Source of the DNA: Neopestalotiopsis rosae
Taxonomy: Eukaryota > Ascomycota > Sordariomycetes > Amphisphaeriales > Sporocadaceae
Direction of reading: 5' to 3'
DNA: 64,000 nt
NCBI GenBank assembly: GCA_023078685.1
Contig: JALGAS010000004.1
Span: 2,170,001-2,234,000, forward strand
In this document: positions 11,600 through 23,638 of the stretch, one piece after another
Position numbering within the stretch: the stretch's first letter is position 1
Layout of the letters: each line of letters starts with the position of its first letter
Notes under the pieces: model-generated
Told to the model about the DNA's origin: nothing
Databases searched by the model: none
The model's input: the letters and a program-made list of their open reading frames with translations, nothing else
Translations under genes and position numbers: made by a program

Positions 11600-14500
11600 G
11601 TTTTCTCGCCTATTTTCTCCATGTTCCAAGCCACCCGGCGATAGTTCACTGCCGTCGCTCCATTTCAGGCACTGCTGAGAACAGGGATCCAGGGAGAAGG
11701 GGAGAAATCGTGCCATTTTCTTCATTCCAAATAGTTAAAGTGACCAACTATACACCCAACATTATCCACGAGGCGGCAAAAAATAGATAGAGAAACAACT
11801 CCATAGTTATCTGCAAGTCTTTACTTTTGCATTGCCAACCAAAGTCAATATTCCAGAGTCTCCGTGCCAATTGGTTCGGCAGTGGTAGACTAGGCTATGG
11901 CCAAGACAAGGCAATGTGAAAACTATGTAGATCCTTAGAGACGCCCTGACGCCTCTTTCTCCCTCTTTGCCCATGTGACCTTTTTTTTAATCCAGCAGGG
12001 AGGTATAATGAGATATGACTGGCTTTTGCCTCACCGTAGTTCTTCTGTCTGGTGATAGTCCGGAAGTAAAAGAGAGCTGCGATGAAAGAGAGAGATCTAC
12101 GAGCCAAACGAGCGTACCTTGCTCATCTTGGCCGCAAAGGAATGAGGAGCAGCAAAAGAAGGCGTCCAGATTCACAGAAACACACTTTGGCGGAGAAACC
12201 CGTTCCCCCTTCCTTTGACGCGAAAAGACAAGATACAGGCGAGTTTGCTCCGCTCCTTCATGCTCTCGGCCTATTCTGGCACAATCAGCTTACTATTGCA
12301 CTGTTGTGACTCGAATTGCTGTCCAGTCCCCTTCCTCCATGACACAGTACGCCCTCCACGCATCTTGCTGCGCGCTCAGACCCTTTCGGATGGTTCCTTT
12401 AGACATTGTATACGGGATCTGCCTTTTGATTTGGCGCGTAGATTAGGTAGTGAGGAGGAGTAGGAGGAGTAGTTGTAGTAGTAGTAGGCTAAGGTTACAT
12501 GCATTTCTCTCTTTCTGATGTTTCGAATCCCGACTAGCTGCAGCCATCGCGAAACCAGGCAGACTTGCGCCTCCTCTCTGCTGTTGTATTTGCGGATCTT
12601 TTTTGTTCTCCTCTCGGTCGCCAAAGAGGCAGCTAAAAAAATCATGGGAATAAACGGGAAAGGGAAATCTTTGCCCGCCTCGAGATGAACCCGGTCGGAA
12701 TCACTGTCTGCCTCTTTTCTCAACCTGTTACACAAGAACACAGACATTCTCGAACTACTGCACTATCCATAGTTCAACAGGACCTTTCGGTACTCGCCGC
12801 CCCCATGCATTACTGCATACCATGCTCTCTCCTCAAAACCTGACCATTCACTAGCCGAGGAAAGTGCCAATCATTTTGTGGAACAGTGACAAAGCAAATA
12901 AAGCACAGCCTAGGTGGGCGTAGCGGCAGTGGGAAGGGCAGATCATGTATCCCAAGTGTCCTTTGCCGTCCCCTACTGCAACCTCCAGGCCTCTTGGAAA
13001 GTGGCCGAGCTTGGCCCTATGCCGCCCCGTTCAATGATATATGCCTGGGCAGAATTATCAAAGGTGGGCAGGGTGGGTGTGTGTGTTCTGGTGTGTGTGT
13101 GTGGACAGGTCTAAGGGTCAAAATGGGATGGGACAAATAATCCTTACACACCTGAACACGCCCTGGAACATGACAATCCGTTGGCCTAATGTCGAACTTC
13201 TCCCGCCCACTACTCTACATTCTAGACTAATGTAACCCAACAAGTTGCGGGGGGGACTTGCCTTGTCCCTAACTTTCTCTCTCCCTCAGGGGCTGTCATC
13301 CTGCCACGGGTCAAGGGGAGGGGAGGGGGTTTCAATATTGCAGGGCAATGGGGAATCAAAAGGAGAAATGAACAACAAATCAACAGAAAATCTGCAAGTG
13401 AGCAAGCATATGATGGGGATGATTTGTGAATAGTAGGCGGGTAATAATGGCCTCTTTGCTGTCATCATCATCATCTTGGGCAAAACTGGGATGGATCAAC
13501 ACTACAGGTCGGGCGTGTTCCATCAGTTCAACTGCCTTACAAAAGCACAGACTGGGTAAAAACGAATGGACGTACACAGTATAGACCTGCAAGTGGGACT
13601 TTGGCACCAGCTCATTGATATCTCGCCGAAACTTAAAAAAAAATAGATATACTGGTATGTAGGTATGTACAGTAGTGTTGTTTTCGTACCTTATCCGATT
13701 CCATAGGCGTAGAGGGAGGATCACAGAACATGGGGGTCACGAGTCCGAGCAAAGGAGATACTCGCCGCTGCTGCTGCTCCCCCATTCCCGTCACACGTAT
13801 CATCTTCCGTTCCATGCGGCCCCCAGTCCGTGGACGACAAGCCCAACATTGACTTGCAGCAGCCGCGCTGGAGATAAATGGGGACAATAATTCAAACGCC
13901 AAGTTGGCTGACCTCAGCAAGGGACTGGAGAAACGAAGAAAAGAGGCAACGACGGGTGGTGGTACTAAGGAACCTGGGAACTGCATCATGCATGTCGGCC
14001 GCCCGAGAGAAAGCTCAGATAGGTACAGACAAAGTGGGCTGCAGTACGGTGAAGCAAATTGAAGAAAAACAAGAAGCTGCCTATTCAGCCTACTTGACTC
14101 GAACCCAACGCCCTTTGACGCCCATCATGTTGTGCTAGGGCTGAAAGATCGACATGCTGTTTTCGTCTTTCCGAAGAAGTGTGGCAGTTGAAGGAGCCTT
14201 GTCAGAGCGGTCTGGTTTTTTTTTCTTCCCTTTGGTGTCTGCCTTACCAGTACCGTACTTCGTTAACGTACACTGCAGGACTGGCAAATCACTTGGTACC
14301 TGTCCCTAATACCCATATGCCCTGGGGGTTGCTTTGGTTGCCTTGCCTGTGGATTGATTTTTTTTATTTGCCTCACAGTAACGTATGACCAACAGGGGGT
14401 TGTAAGCCGCTACTGAAATACTAGCACAAAGATCCATGAACCAGATCACGATCTCAGTTAGGTACAGTATCTTTCCCAACATTGCCAAAGGGTCTGGGGT

Positions 14501-17500
14501 CTATTCTACGATCAGGGCTTTTTTCGGGGGCCTGATTTGCCGTGCAAAATGGATCGATAGTACAATAACGAAACAAACCTTGATCAGTGTCTGTGGGTAT
14601 TAAGCGGACGGGAAAATAAAATTCCAAAAATATAACCTATACGTATCTTGGTAAGCAGTAATATCGGCCCCGAAGGATTTCCAGGTCTGTGCCCGCTCTC
14701 GGCCGGTCAAGGGAGTCTTGGCCTTGGGGAGCGCGCTCACCTTGCTGGTTGTAGGATAGATGGCGTGAATCCAACGTTTTAGAGTCAAGGATGAAGGGAA
14801 AGTCAGTGAGAGGCAGAGATGAGAGAAGAGCGGTAACGGCGGCATGCTGTTTTTGGCCGTGTACTTCATTTCGACGTTGGAACTAAAATAAAATCGCCCG
14901 TCATCCAGTGGCATATGCGTCAAGGACGGAATCGGACGATACTTTTGCATTTCCCTAGTCCCAATTACGCTGAGTACCTAAGCAGGCTGGAGGATTGAAC
15001 TAGATGTCTAGGGATAGACGAATCTCACTGTAGTTGCTTGAGAAATCGGATCGGAATTAGAAAATGCGGAGTACATGAAAGCAGTATGTATTATCTAGCG
15101 TTGAGGTGGCAATTGTCAAATAAGTACACGAATGTGGTTTTGTGAAACAAGTGGTTGCCGTGATTATAATACAAGCTGAAGCAGCAGGAGCACTAGAGCA
15201 GGTCATGACTGCGCCTGCTTTGAATAACAACAGATAGGACATTGTGGGAACGGAGAAAGAACATTTCCAATACTGTTGTTACATGATTAATTTCATCTTC
15301 TTCGGAGAACCACAAGTAGAAAGGCATCAAACAAACCAGACGTCCCCGTGGCCATGAACGGGGCAACCCGGGGTTTATCGAGGAATTGAAACGACATGTG
15401 GATTTGTAGATGGACAAAGATACAAAACCCATAATGAGCACAGAGATGCCCGTGATATCAAGTCACGAGTCATTGGTATATCCGCATCTCTGTGGCAAGC
15501 ACAGAACTTTGGGGGCGCATACGGGCAGTCCAAGCGAACGGAGCAGCACTGGTGTACATAGTAGGTTCGTTTCATGATGATCGACTTTGTTCGCTCCGTG
15601 CCGAACGTCCTTGTCCCTGCGCATCTTTTCCAAATTCTCTTCTTGTGCTTCTTTTTTCTTTATTTTTACCTCCAATCAGAAAAAGTACGTCCCGGATATA
15701 CCATTTCAACGAAGAAGGATATGCAATTCTATTGGAACTAGCCACAGCCGATGGGAGCTAAACATGGCCGTGCCCTCAGGTAGTTCAGCCGGGGTGGGTG
15801 AAGGAGAGACAGACGATCACAGCCTCCTTGGCTCTCCAGCTCCTCCTCGGAAACACGCGGAAACACGAAGTACGTACATACTACGCAAAGTTGACGGAGT
15901 TGTAAGAAAGAAATAGTATAGCGTCTTTTGCCTGCGCGGCCGCCCACTACGGACACCAAACCAATTTCTATACAGAGACGCGAGTTTTGTGACTACATGT
16001 ATGTTGGTTGTGGCAGTGAGCGGCAGTGAGTGGTCCCCTACCCCAATTGAAGCCCCGAAGTCTTGCATGAAAAGAATGGAGACGGGGATGCGCTGGAGGA
16101 GACACTAACTACTGTTCTGCTGTGTACAGTTCGAAAAAAATGATCAGCGCCTAATTGCTTCTCTGCATGAAAACAAGATTTTTGCGGCGTTTCTCTAGTC
16201 CTTCTAGAAAATCCCCCCTTCCCCTTATCAAGCCTGCTGTCTTATGTCCCATGTTTAGGCGCTCCTATGAACGGATCCTGCCAGCAAGGGCAAGTGTCGG
16301 GATCAAGTGGGAGAAAAAATGAAAAGTGTAACTCATCATTCGACTCTCTGCCTTAGGGTTGCGTTGGCGTATGTTGGCAAGTCCAACGGTTGCTTGGCGC
16401 GAGTAGAAATCGACGACTATAGCGTGTCACGGACGTGGTAACGTGACCGCCGTTTTATTAGAGACCTTTGGGGTGCTCCTCCCGGCCATGTAGTGACCCT
16501 AGTTTTTCTTGCCCTACTCCCCTTCGTCCTCCCAAGCCCTCTAAGCTACTACTGTCGTAGATCGAAGGCGCTTCCACTTTCCCATACCTGCTGAAAATGG
16601 TACACCGGTATTTCGACGAGAACGAACTAAGGTCAAGATCGGTTCGAAAGCCGATGGGCCGACGTCCCAGTCCCAGTCCTGGTCCCTACTACTGTAGTTA
16701 ACACTGACACTCACTGACACTACTTGGTCATTGATCTGATAGTATAGTCTCAGGACTATGGATACTCCGGAGGGCCAGTACAAAGTACCTGCAGTACCCG
16801 TCGGCGCCTCGTCGGGGACCCCTCGGGATCGCAGGATGCATACATCCATGTCACCATGTTGCTTTTCCGTATCGTACACCTTACCTAGTATGACTTATCC
16901 GCGCGGCTGTCAAGCGGATGATCACCATATTGATCAAGAGCCAGACATGGATGCCGCCACAAACGGCTTCCTATAGAAGCTAATGTCATGCATACTGCAA
17001 CAGAAGGGACCTTTCGGTATTTGCAAATTCTATTTCTCTCTGGCCATGTGCGCGAGCGCGTGGTTGTGTGTCCTCTTTTAAGGCTGAGCGACAGTGAAAT
17101 ACCGAGGTCGTTGGCAAATGTCATGAACTACTGAATTTTACCATCCACTCTGTGGTCTCGGCGGGGGGCTCGTCATCGTATTAGTGAAAGCCAGCCAAGC
17201 AAGCTATCATTGCATTGGGGAATTCTCTGTAATTTTTAAACAAGAGGTTTAGCAAGATCAGACTCACGTTTGATCTTGTTTGGCGCTCCTATTTGCGTAG
17301 GTAGGTGCTTGTGTGTAGTAATGAGTAGTGTCCGTTCCTGGCGGCAGGCTTGACTCGTCCCTTTGTTGCAGTATACCGACATTGAAGAGATTGAAAAAGA
17401 AAAAAAAAAGAAATGGAAATCTCTGTATCACTGGGTTTAGAGTTCGTCTAGAAAAGTGGCCTAACCTTGGTCGATCCCGTGTGCAAGTGCCGACCGCTAG

Positions 17501-20200
17501 TGAACTCGCTTCCGTCAGAGCGCCATTGGACGTTGAATGTTAGGATGAAAATCTGTCGAGATTAGCACTGGGACTTAAAAATAAAGGAGGAGAAGAGGGC
17601 ACACGACTTAGCGACAGCCGAGCGATCCCCTATTGTCGCTTGGCTATCGATGGGGAATTAAGTGGTCATAGTAGGACTGCTAGGTAAGTTCTAGGACCCT
17701 TGGTACATACGTACATGCATACTGCTGATTCTTTTTGCATAGTTCATTCGATGCCTGTTGCTGCTGCTGGTTGACAGTCATCACATCACTTACCATCCGA
17801 CGAGCTTCTAGCGCTCTTCCAAGTACGTACTCGCCAACGATAAACTTTTCCATCACCTCGACTTCCCATCAAGCACAAATGAGTGATTCATTACCCTGGA
17901 CAATTGTTTTGTGATCAATTTTGTGATCAAAACCACCACCATCGTCGTCATTATCAGTCCATAATGACTGAATTGGCAAGGACAAGTCAATATCGCCAAC
18001 GGGCTGACCACGGTGACGGGCTTGTAACAAAAGCCCGGAGCAGAGTCCGTGGCCATCATTGCACAAGTGTCCATAGCATGTACCAAACGTAAGAGTAAAC
18101 AGGGGCACGGATGTCCCTAAATTTTTCGCCTCGGTTGCCAACAGACATGCCTGATGCATGCCTTGCATGCCATCCATAGATCGTCGCTCCACGACGCTGA
18201 GTGCCAGTTCTCAGTGGCCTGCGATATTTTTTTCTTCATTTCCATGTGACAGCTAGGCCGACGCTGCCGCTTATGCAGGATAGACATGGTGTCAATTGTT
18301 CTGATGAGGGCTACTGTAATACAGGGATTGCAAGTGATAGTTGGTTGATCTTCCTGCTTGATACATCAAGCAGCGGTATGATCGGACAAACTAATAAGCG
18401 CCGCAAAGAACCGTTCATCGTTCTTGTCGTCGTCGTTGTACATAGTAAAAGTAGTAAGCACCGAGCGAGTATTAGAGTGCTGCTGTTAGGTTTTCGATGC
18501 AAGCCCATCGTGCATTCGTACCTAGCCCGTCCCGTCCGTTCGACTCGAGATCAGGCAGGCTATGGCAGGCATTGGAGCGCTTCTGCAGTGCAACTCGGAT
18601 CGAAGTCCCCCGCAAGGACGCCCTAGCATAGTAGGAGGTGGCCTGAAGCCCAAGCTTGAAGGACTGAAAGTTAAAAGCCCGGCTGTCAAAAGTGAAACGT
18701 CCCATACCTAGTGTAGAGCGCTGTAGGTACCTGTTCCCAGGCCCTGACCCGTAAGATCACCCCCCGGGGAGAGATCCGGTACGGAGCAGAGAAAAGAAAA
18801 TATAGTACCTGGCAACGTCAACCAATAAGCCGTGGATCATATAACCACAGCTGCACACAAGCACAGGGTGTAGTCTGATGAGTCATAGCGTTGCAAGTAT
18901 TCAACTTGACACGCGGCCGCAACGTAAGTACTGCAGTCCGTGGCTTTTCAAATTCCATTTCTTTTTTTTTTTTTCTTCCTTCTCCCGTGTGCGGTCCGGG
19001 TGCGGTCCGGGGCACTGGCCAGGTGATATAGGTGCATGGTATGTACGAAGTATTTGTACGTGATGTGCTTGGTCGATGTCCACTGACTGACTGGCCGAGA
19101 CGACGCCAATGCGAATGGACCCAACACTTTCGGGTGCTGGTTTTTCGAGACATCCCACTTTCGAAACTCTAGCCCTTGCTTGTGAGGTAGAGAAAGAGAT
19201 ACCAAAAGAGTCTGTTTTGTCTTGTTCGGCCGAGTGGGATGGAGACGCCCGAGACAACATTATCCGTTGCCAACCTGCTAGCATGTTTTCTATCCGGGAC
19301 TAATGCAGTGGTCGATCACCGCAATGTGAAATTTAATGCTCTGGGCATACGGGTCAGCATGATTCTTTCGTCACTCCTCACAAACGGACACCGAACACCC
19401 ATGTATGACCCAACCCAACCCACCTGCATGTCAGTACGTTAGGTGGCTGTAGCTCGCGTAGTATGTTCGCTACGTAAGAAAAAACCCGGTCACAGACGCA
19501 ATGCCTGAACTGGCTTGGATGGTAGTCATCCATCGAGCAGCCTAGACTCCTAGCCTTAGGTGACCATCATTTGTGGACACGCTGCCGAGGATTTTTCGGC
19601 AATCAGCCGAAAGTTCTAGTCAGGTAATAATAGTTGTCCGTAGTGCTTCAGTTCGCTCCAGTTGAGAAAGAGAGAAAAAATAACAGGCACCATATGCGGC
19701 GACTAGCGAACGCCAGTGCCCGACTAGCCGAGCCCTTTGACGCCGCCAGACTCCGTGCGTCCATTGATCAGAGGCATACCTAGGCATACGAACACTGACA
19801 CTAGGACTAGCTCGTATCTTCAATCCACCTCTAGTTGTTGCCCAATTAGGATCGTTATCCCGGCCCAGTTGACTGGGCTCACGATATCACTCCAAATTTG
19901 AAGTAGCAGTCGATCGCCACGTTAATAGGCCGGCTAATAAGACAGGCGTCGGATCAAGCGAGGAGAAAGCCCATGAATTATGAGCCTTCGGAAGTGAGCT
20001 CTTGGTAAAGCACAAGATTGGTGTCCCAAACGCAACCGAACCTTGCGAACCAAACCATACATGTTCAGCTTGCTTGTTTGCCCTTTACCGAAGTTGTAGG
20101 AAGAGCGGGACCAGTGCCACACTTTCCTGGGTTGCTTGCGAGGCACCCACAATGATCTTGCGAAACGGACAATTTGCTGCTCGGCTCGACAAGGAATACT
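11600..20200. other. Large gene-poor region (about 8.6 kb)
   Basis: No open frame exceeds about 145 codons and none shows a domain. The DNA has many short simple tracts: GAGGA/GTAGTA near 12455-12490, a GT run at 13074-13104, TCATCATCATC near 13460, A-tracts near 13635, 17400 and 18965, a duplicated GTGCGGTCCGG near 18990, and several GTACGTAC-like palindromes (about 15868, 17706 and 17823). No tRNA or rRNA is seen. It could be an expanded regulatory or lncRNA-bearing interval, but nothing proves this. Confidence 0.4.
13074..13104. repeat. GT microsatellite
   Basis: Imperfect run of GT dinucleotides, interrupted once by TTCTG. Confidence 0.7.
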
Positions 20201-22148
20201 ATGGTGTACACGGGTCCCTCCAAAGGCTGTCTGGCTTGCTTGAAGCGCCGGGTAAAGGTGTGTACACAGCTCTCATCATATACCCGTGTCCAGAACGCTG
20301 AAGCCGACTTGGAATAGTGCGATGAAGGAAAACCTCACTGTCAGAGATGCAAAAAGGGCGGCAGAGAGTGTCCGGGGTACCGGGATCCGGCGCGAATCAA
20401 GATCCGGGACATGACAGCAACGACCATAAATCGGTTCGAGTACGAAAGGACAATACCCAAGTCAAACGAATTTGACTTCTTTGATCAAAATTATCCCCAA
20501 TCGGTGCTGACTTTACGCACCAATGTGAACGGTGACGTTTCTCGGTCGTGGGAGTTGCCTTATCGTGCAGATGGTGAGGAGGGGCAGTCCGACCACGCAA
20601 TCGGGCCATCAGGACAAATCGAGCATGCTGCGGTTGCGGGAAGCTCTTGGAATGACTCCTTGATCAATCGTTTCGACGCGACGGCAGCTATTCGAGCACC
20701 TCCGCGAACTCCGGCCGAACAACAGGCGTTTGCGTATCTGATCAACTGCTATCTAGACGTCCCGCCGCAAAGTCTGGATCCTGGATACCTGGATGTCCTG
20801 AATTTAGTTACTCGACGTCAGAACAGGGGGATCTGCCTCGAAACATGCCTTTCTACGCTCGCCCTTGCCGCTTTCTCCAGGCGGCCGGCTTCCAGATCAG
20901 CTACGGTCGACACACAAGCCTCTTATTCGAATGCTCTCAAGGCAGTCAACGGCACCATCGGGAACCCCAAATCGATATACGATGACGAACTTTTGGCTTC
21001 GATAATTATTCTGGCTCTTGTAGAGGTAAGACTTGGAGGGCAAGCTGTGCTCCGAGAGTGACTAACGCTCGGTATGCAGTGTCTGATTGGAGATAATGTA
21101 AATGGCTACTACAATCATTTATATGGCGCGATGACAATTCTGAAGTCCAGAGGTCAAAGAAAGTTCCACGATGATTTGGGCGCGGAGCTTTTCATGTTGC
21201 TCCGACACGAGTTGGTGAGTAGCTCTCAGGTGTCCTACGGGGCGAAACGATCTTGTCATTATCTTCTGCTAAAGTTGTGGACTGCAGTTTAGATCCTCTG
21301 CGATCCGATTTCTCGAGCCGCAAGATCAATACCACCACGACTGGGCAATGTCAGCCATGGAAATAGTAGATGATCCGGCCGTCGAGAGAGCGCAGGCGGC
21401 GACACTCGGCAATCGGCAAAATCGCCTCATTTCTTATATTCACAAGATGATTGATGATTACTTGGTGGCCACCATGTCTTCGGGCCCGGTAAACTCGCTT
21501 CTTACGATTCCGAGTATCTTTGCATCTGATCCCGTCGTAGAGAATCTAGTCGACAGTGATCCGGACTTGGCGAAAACCATCAAGGAATATCTCGCCTCAG
21601 CAGCGAACGCCTTCACGGTAACTGAAATTTCGGGCCACTCCATCGAAGACTTCTACCCACAGCCGTGCGAAGTGCAACCTGTTTCGAATAATGGAATAGT
21701 TTGGCCGTCTCAATTCCAAGGATATACATGGAAAAACCGAGAGTACGCCAACCTTGGACTGTGTTTGATAGGAACGCGGCTGTTTGGTTATAATGTGGCC
21801 GCCAAAGTTTTCGAGAAAGCGAGACTGAAGGATCCGTCGATCGACGCAACAGAATTCGAAGTCATTGCGGAAAAGGCACGGGAGGCGATCGACTTTATCG
21901 TGGGCAGTGGGCCGTATGTCTGCAGTCCGCAAGATATTGACGGAGTTGGATCCAACGATTATATGTGGTTGCACCAATGTCCTCCTTTCCTGGTGGCCAT
22001 GGAATCCCCATTTGCAACTGCCGAACAGCGCAGGATCATCGAACCGATTTTTCAGTACACATTCGAGGTTAAAGGCATCAGGATGGCTGGAGCGGTACTG
22101 AACCAATATCGACAATATCAGAGGGAGTCGGCTGCGAACCACACCTGA
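20201..22148 (+). CDS. Zn(II)2Cys6 transcription factor with a fungal-specific regulatory domain
   Basis: 586-aa fungal zinc-cluster regulator. Exons are 20201-20257, 20318-21025, 21080-21214 and 21288-22148. Introns are 60, 54 and 73 bp, all phase 0. The first coding exon of 19 codons supplies GCLACLKRRVK, and exon 2 begins with CDEGKPHCQRCKKGGREC. Together they make the full binuclear cluster C10-C13-C20-C27-C30-C37 with spacing CX2CX6CX6CX2CX6C, which chelates two zinc ions and contacts CGG half-sites. The rest fits the fungal-specific transcription factor domain 2 architecture: a helical middle region (about residues 190-310) and a long C-terminal domain with HDWAMSAMEIVDDPAVE and PPFLVAMESPFATAEQRRIIEPIF. 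A nuclear location is inferred. Target genes are unknown. It stands alone next to a very large upstream gene-poor region, with no biosynthetic cluster beside it. Confidence 0.88.
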
Positions 22149-22837
22149 ATCTCGAAGCAACGACATACGCTCATCCAGGATGGAAAGAGAATACTCCCAC
22201 GCGCCAGAGCGAGTTGAAGCAATGACAAAGGTCGACTGTCTGTGACTACAATCGCTCGTCATGCCTCAACAAGTGACGAGAGAGCACGAGCATTACAACA
22301 TACCTGAATGATGGTAGTATACGGCTACCTAGATAGCCAGCCAGCGCATTCTCAGCTGCAGTGCCAGTAAGGCAGTACCCCGCGAGCAGGATTGCGACGA
22401 GAATAACGGCCAAAACGAGATAGCGTTGGCAGGGTAGCCCACGATCCAACAAGCTCTTTGGGCAGGGAAGATAAGCGGCTCGATGCTACCTTCTTTCGAT
22501 GTCGAGGATATGAGAAGAGGCTCATACACCCTTTCCATGCTTAGAGACATCTCTCGATTATCCTCGCTCGACGTGTGCCATGTTTCGTGGCAATAAGTAC
22601 AACGACCAGAGGAGGTGGAATAGTTAGAAATTGCCAGTACCGTCTCCGGGCTGGACAACAAGCAATGACCATAGAATTTACTCCTTGCAAGAGCCATGAC
22701 GTTGGAATGACCACAAGAGTTGCTGGAGCGACGGGGTTGGAACGGCCAGAAGAGATCGCTAGAGCGACGGAGCTGGAATGGCCAGAAAAGAATCGCTAGA
22801 AAGTCGATGCTTTGACTTAGATCGCTTCCGTAGTTGC
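22149..22837. other. Intergenic; possible minus-strand relic of a membrane protein
   Basis: On the minus strand two frames each carry part of a plausible small membrane protein: MERVYEPLLISSTSKEGS (about 22540-22480) in one, and LPCQRYLVLAVILVAILL (a hydrophobic helix, about 22435-22385) in the other. No splice pair joins them cleanly. It may be a frameshifted relic or chance. Confidence 0.25.
22698..22801. repeat. Three diverged tandem copies of a 32-36 bp unit
   Basis: Units start at 22698, 22730 and 22766. Each begins with GACG, contains TTGGAA or CTGGAA followed by GGCCAGAA (GACCACAA in the first copy), and ends with GCTGGAGC, GCTAGAGC or GCTAGAA. They lie in the 3' flank between the zinc-cluster gene and the CCDC97-like gene. 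Confidence 0.6.
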
Positions 22838-23638
22838 TCAGAAATCCTGGATGCCAGTCTCGCCCTGAAGTTGTTTGTTGCCAGTCATGGAATCATCACC
22901 GCCATCGCTTGCCCAGCCGGGAGCCTCGTCATTGAACCAAGCTTCCTCCTCGTCCCGTCTTTCCAACACATCGAGGGAGTCGTCTGCATCCACGGTGTTG
23001 TAGTCAAAGTCTTCGTCTCTGCCGGAAGTAAAACGCTCTCTCAAGAAGTTGTTCCATCGCTCACGGCCTTCCTCCTTTGTCTCTGGCTCGGCTGTGGGCG
23101 TTCCTGGGCCCAGGTTGAAGATGTCCACCACTGTATGAGACGCTGCGGTTGGCTCTCCATTCTCAGAAGCTTCGGCAGCAGCGAGTTGCGATAATTTTGC
23201 CTCCCCGCGCAGTAGATCAACCTCCAGAACTCTGGAATACCCCTTCGTCTTTCCTTCCTTCTCCCGCTCTTGCGCCGTTTGGAAGCGGCGAATCAGCTTG
23301 TCATAGAGAATCGGATCTTTGTTTGATGAGCGAGAGAAATTCGTGGAGCCAGAGGGAACAGGACAAGAGAAGACCAGAAAGAGAAAGAAGGGGAAAACAG
23401 GTCAAATGACTAGATCCCGTCGGATGGATCTCATCCACTTACCGGCTAGCTCGTGCTCCAAAGAGTCAAAATAAGACGGATGCCGTTCTAAAAACTCTTG
23501 CCGCCGGTTCGTCTTCCGAACCTGGGCCGCTTGAGCCGGACTCCGGGGAGCTCGTGGGCGCGGCTTTGAGAAGGACTCATCGACCGGCGAGGAGGGCGAC
23601 GGCGACTTGTCTGTTGCAGCTTGAGCTTCAGTCTCCAT
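22838..23638 (-). CDS. CCDC97-like protein (DUF2052)
   Basis: 224-aa protein of the CCDC97/DUF2052 family. The animal member CCDC97 is associated with the SF3B part of the spliceosome; a splicing role here is inferred from that. Exons are 23638-23443 and 23316-22838, with a 126-bp intron at 23317-23442 (GTAAGT...CAAAG). The junction restores the family core: RRQEFLERHPSYFDSLEHEL-ADPILYDKLIRRFQ, followed by KGYSRVLEVDLLRGEAKL and a highly acidic C-terminal half with RERWNNFLRERFTSGRDEDF. The N-terminal 35 residues are Ser/Pro-rich and probably disordered. The retained-intron reading stops after 78 codons, which supports splicing. No signal peptide or membrane segment is present, so a nuclear location is inferred. 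Confidence 0.82.

Noticed and set aside
14040..14150. Minus-strand GGGTTCGAGTC resembling a tRNA T-loop
   Set aside because: The flanking bases do not pair into a T-stem, and no acceptor or anticodon stem can be built.
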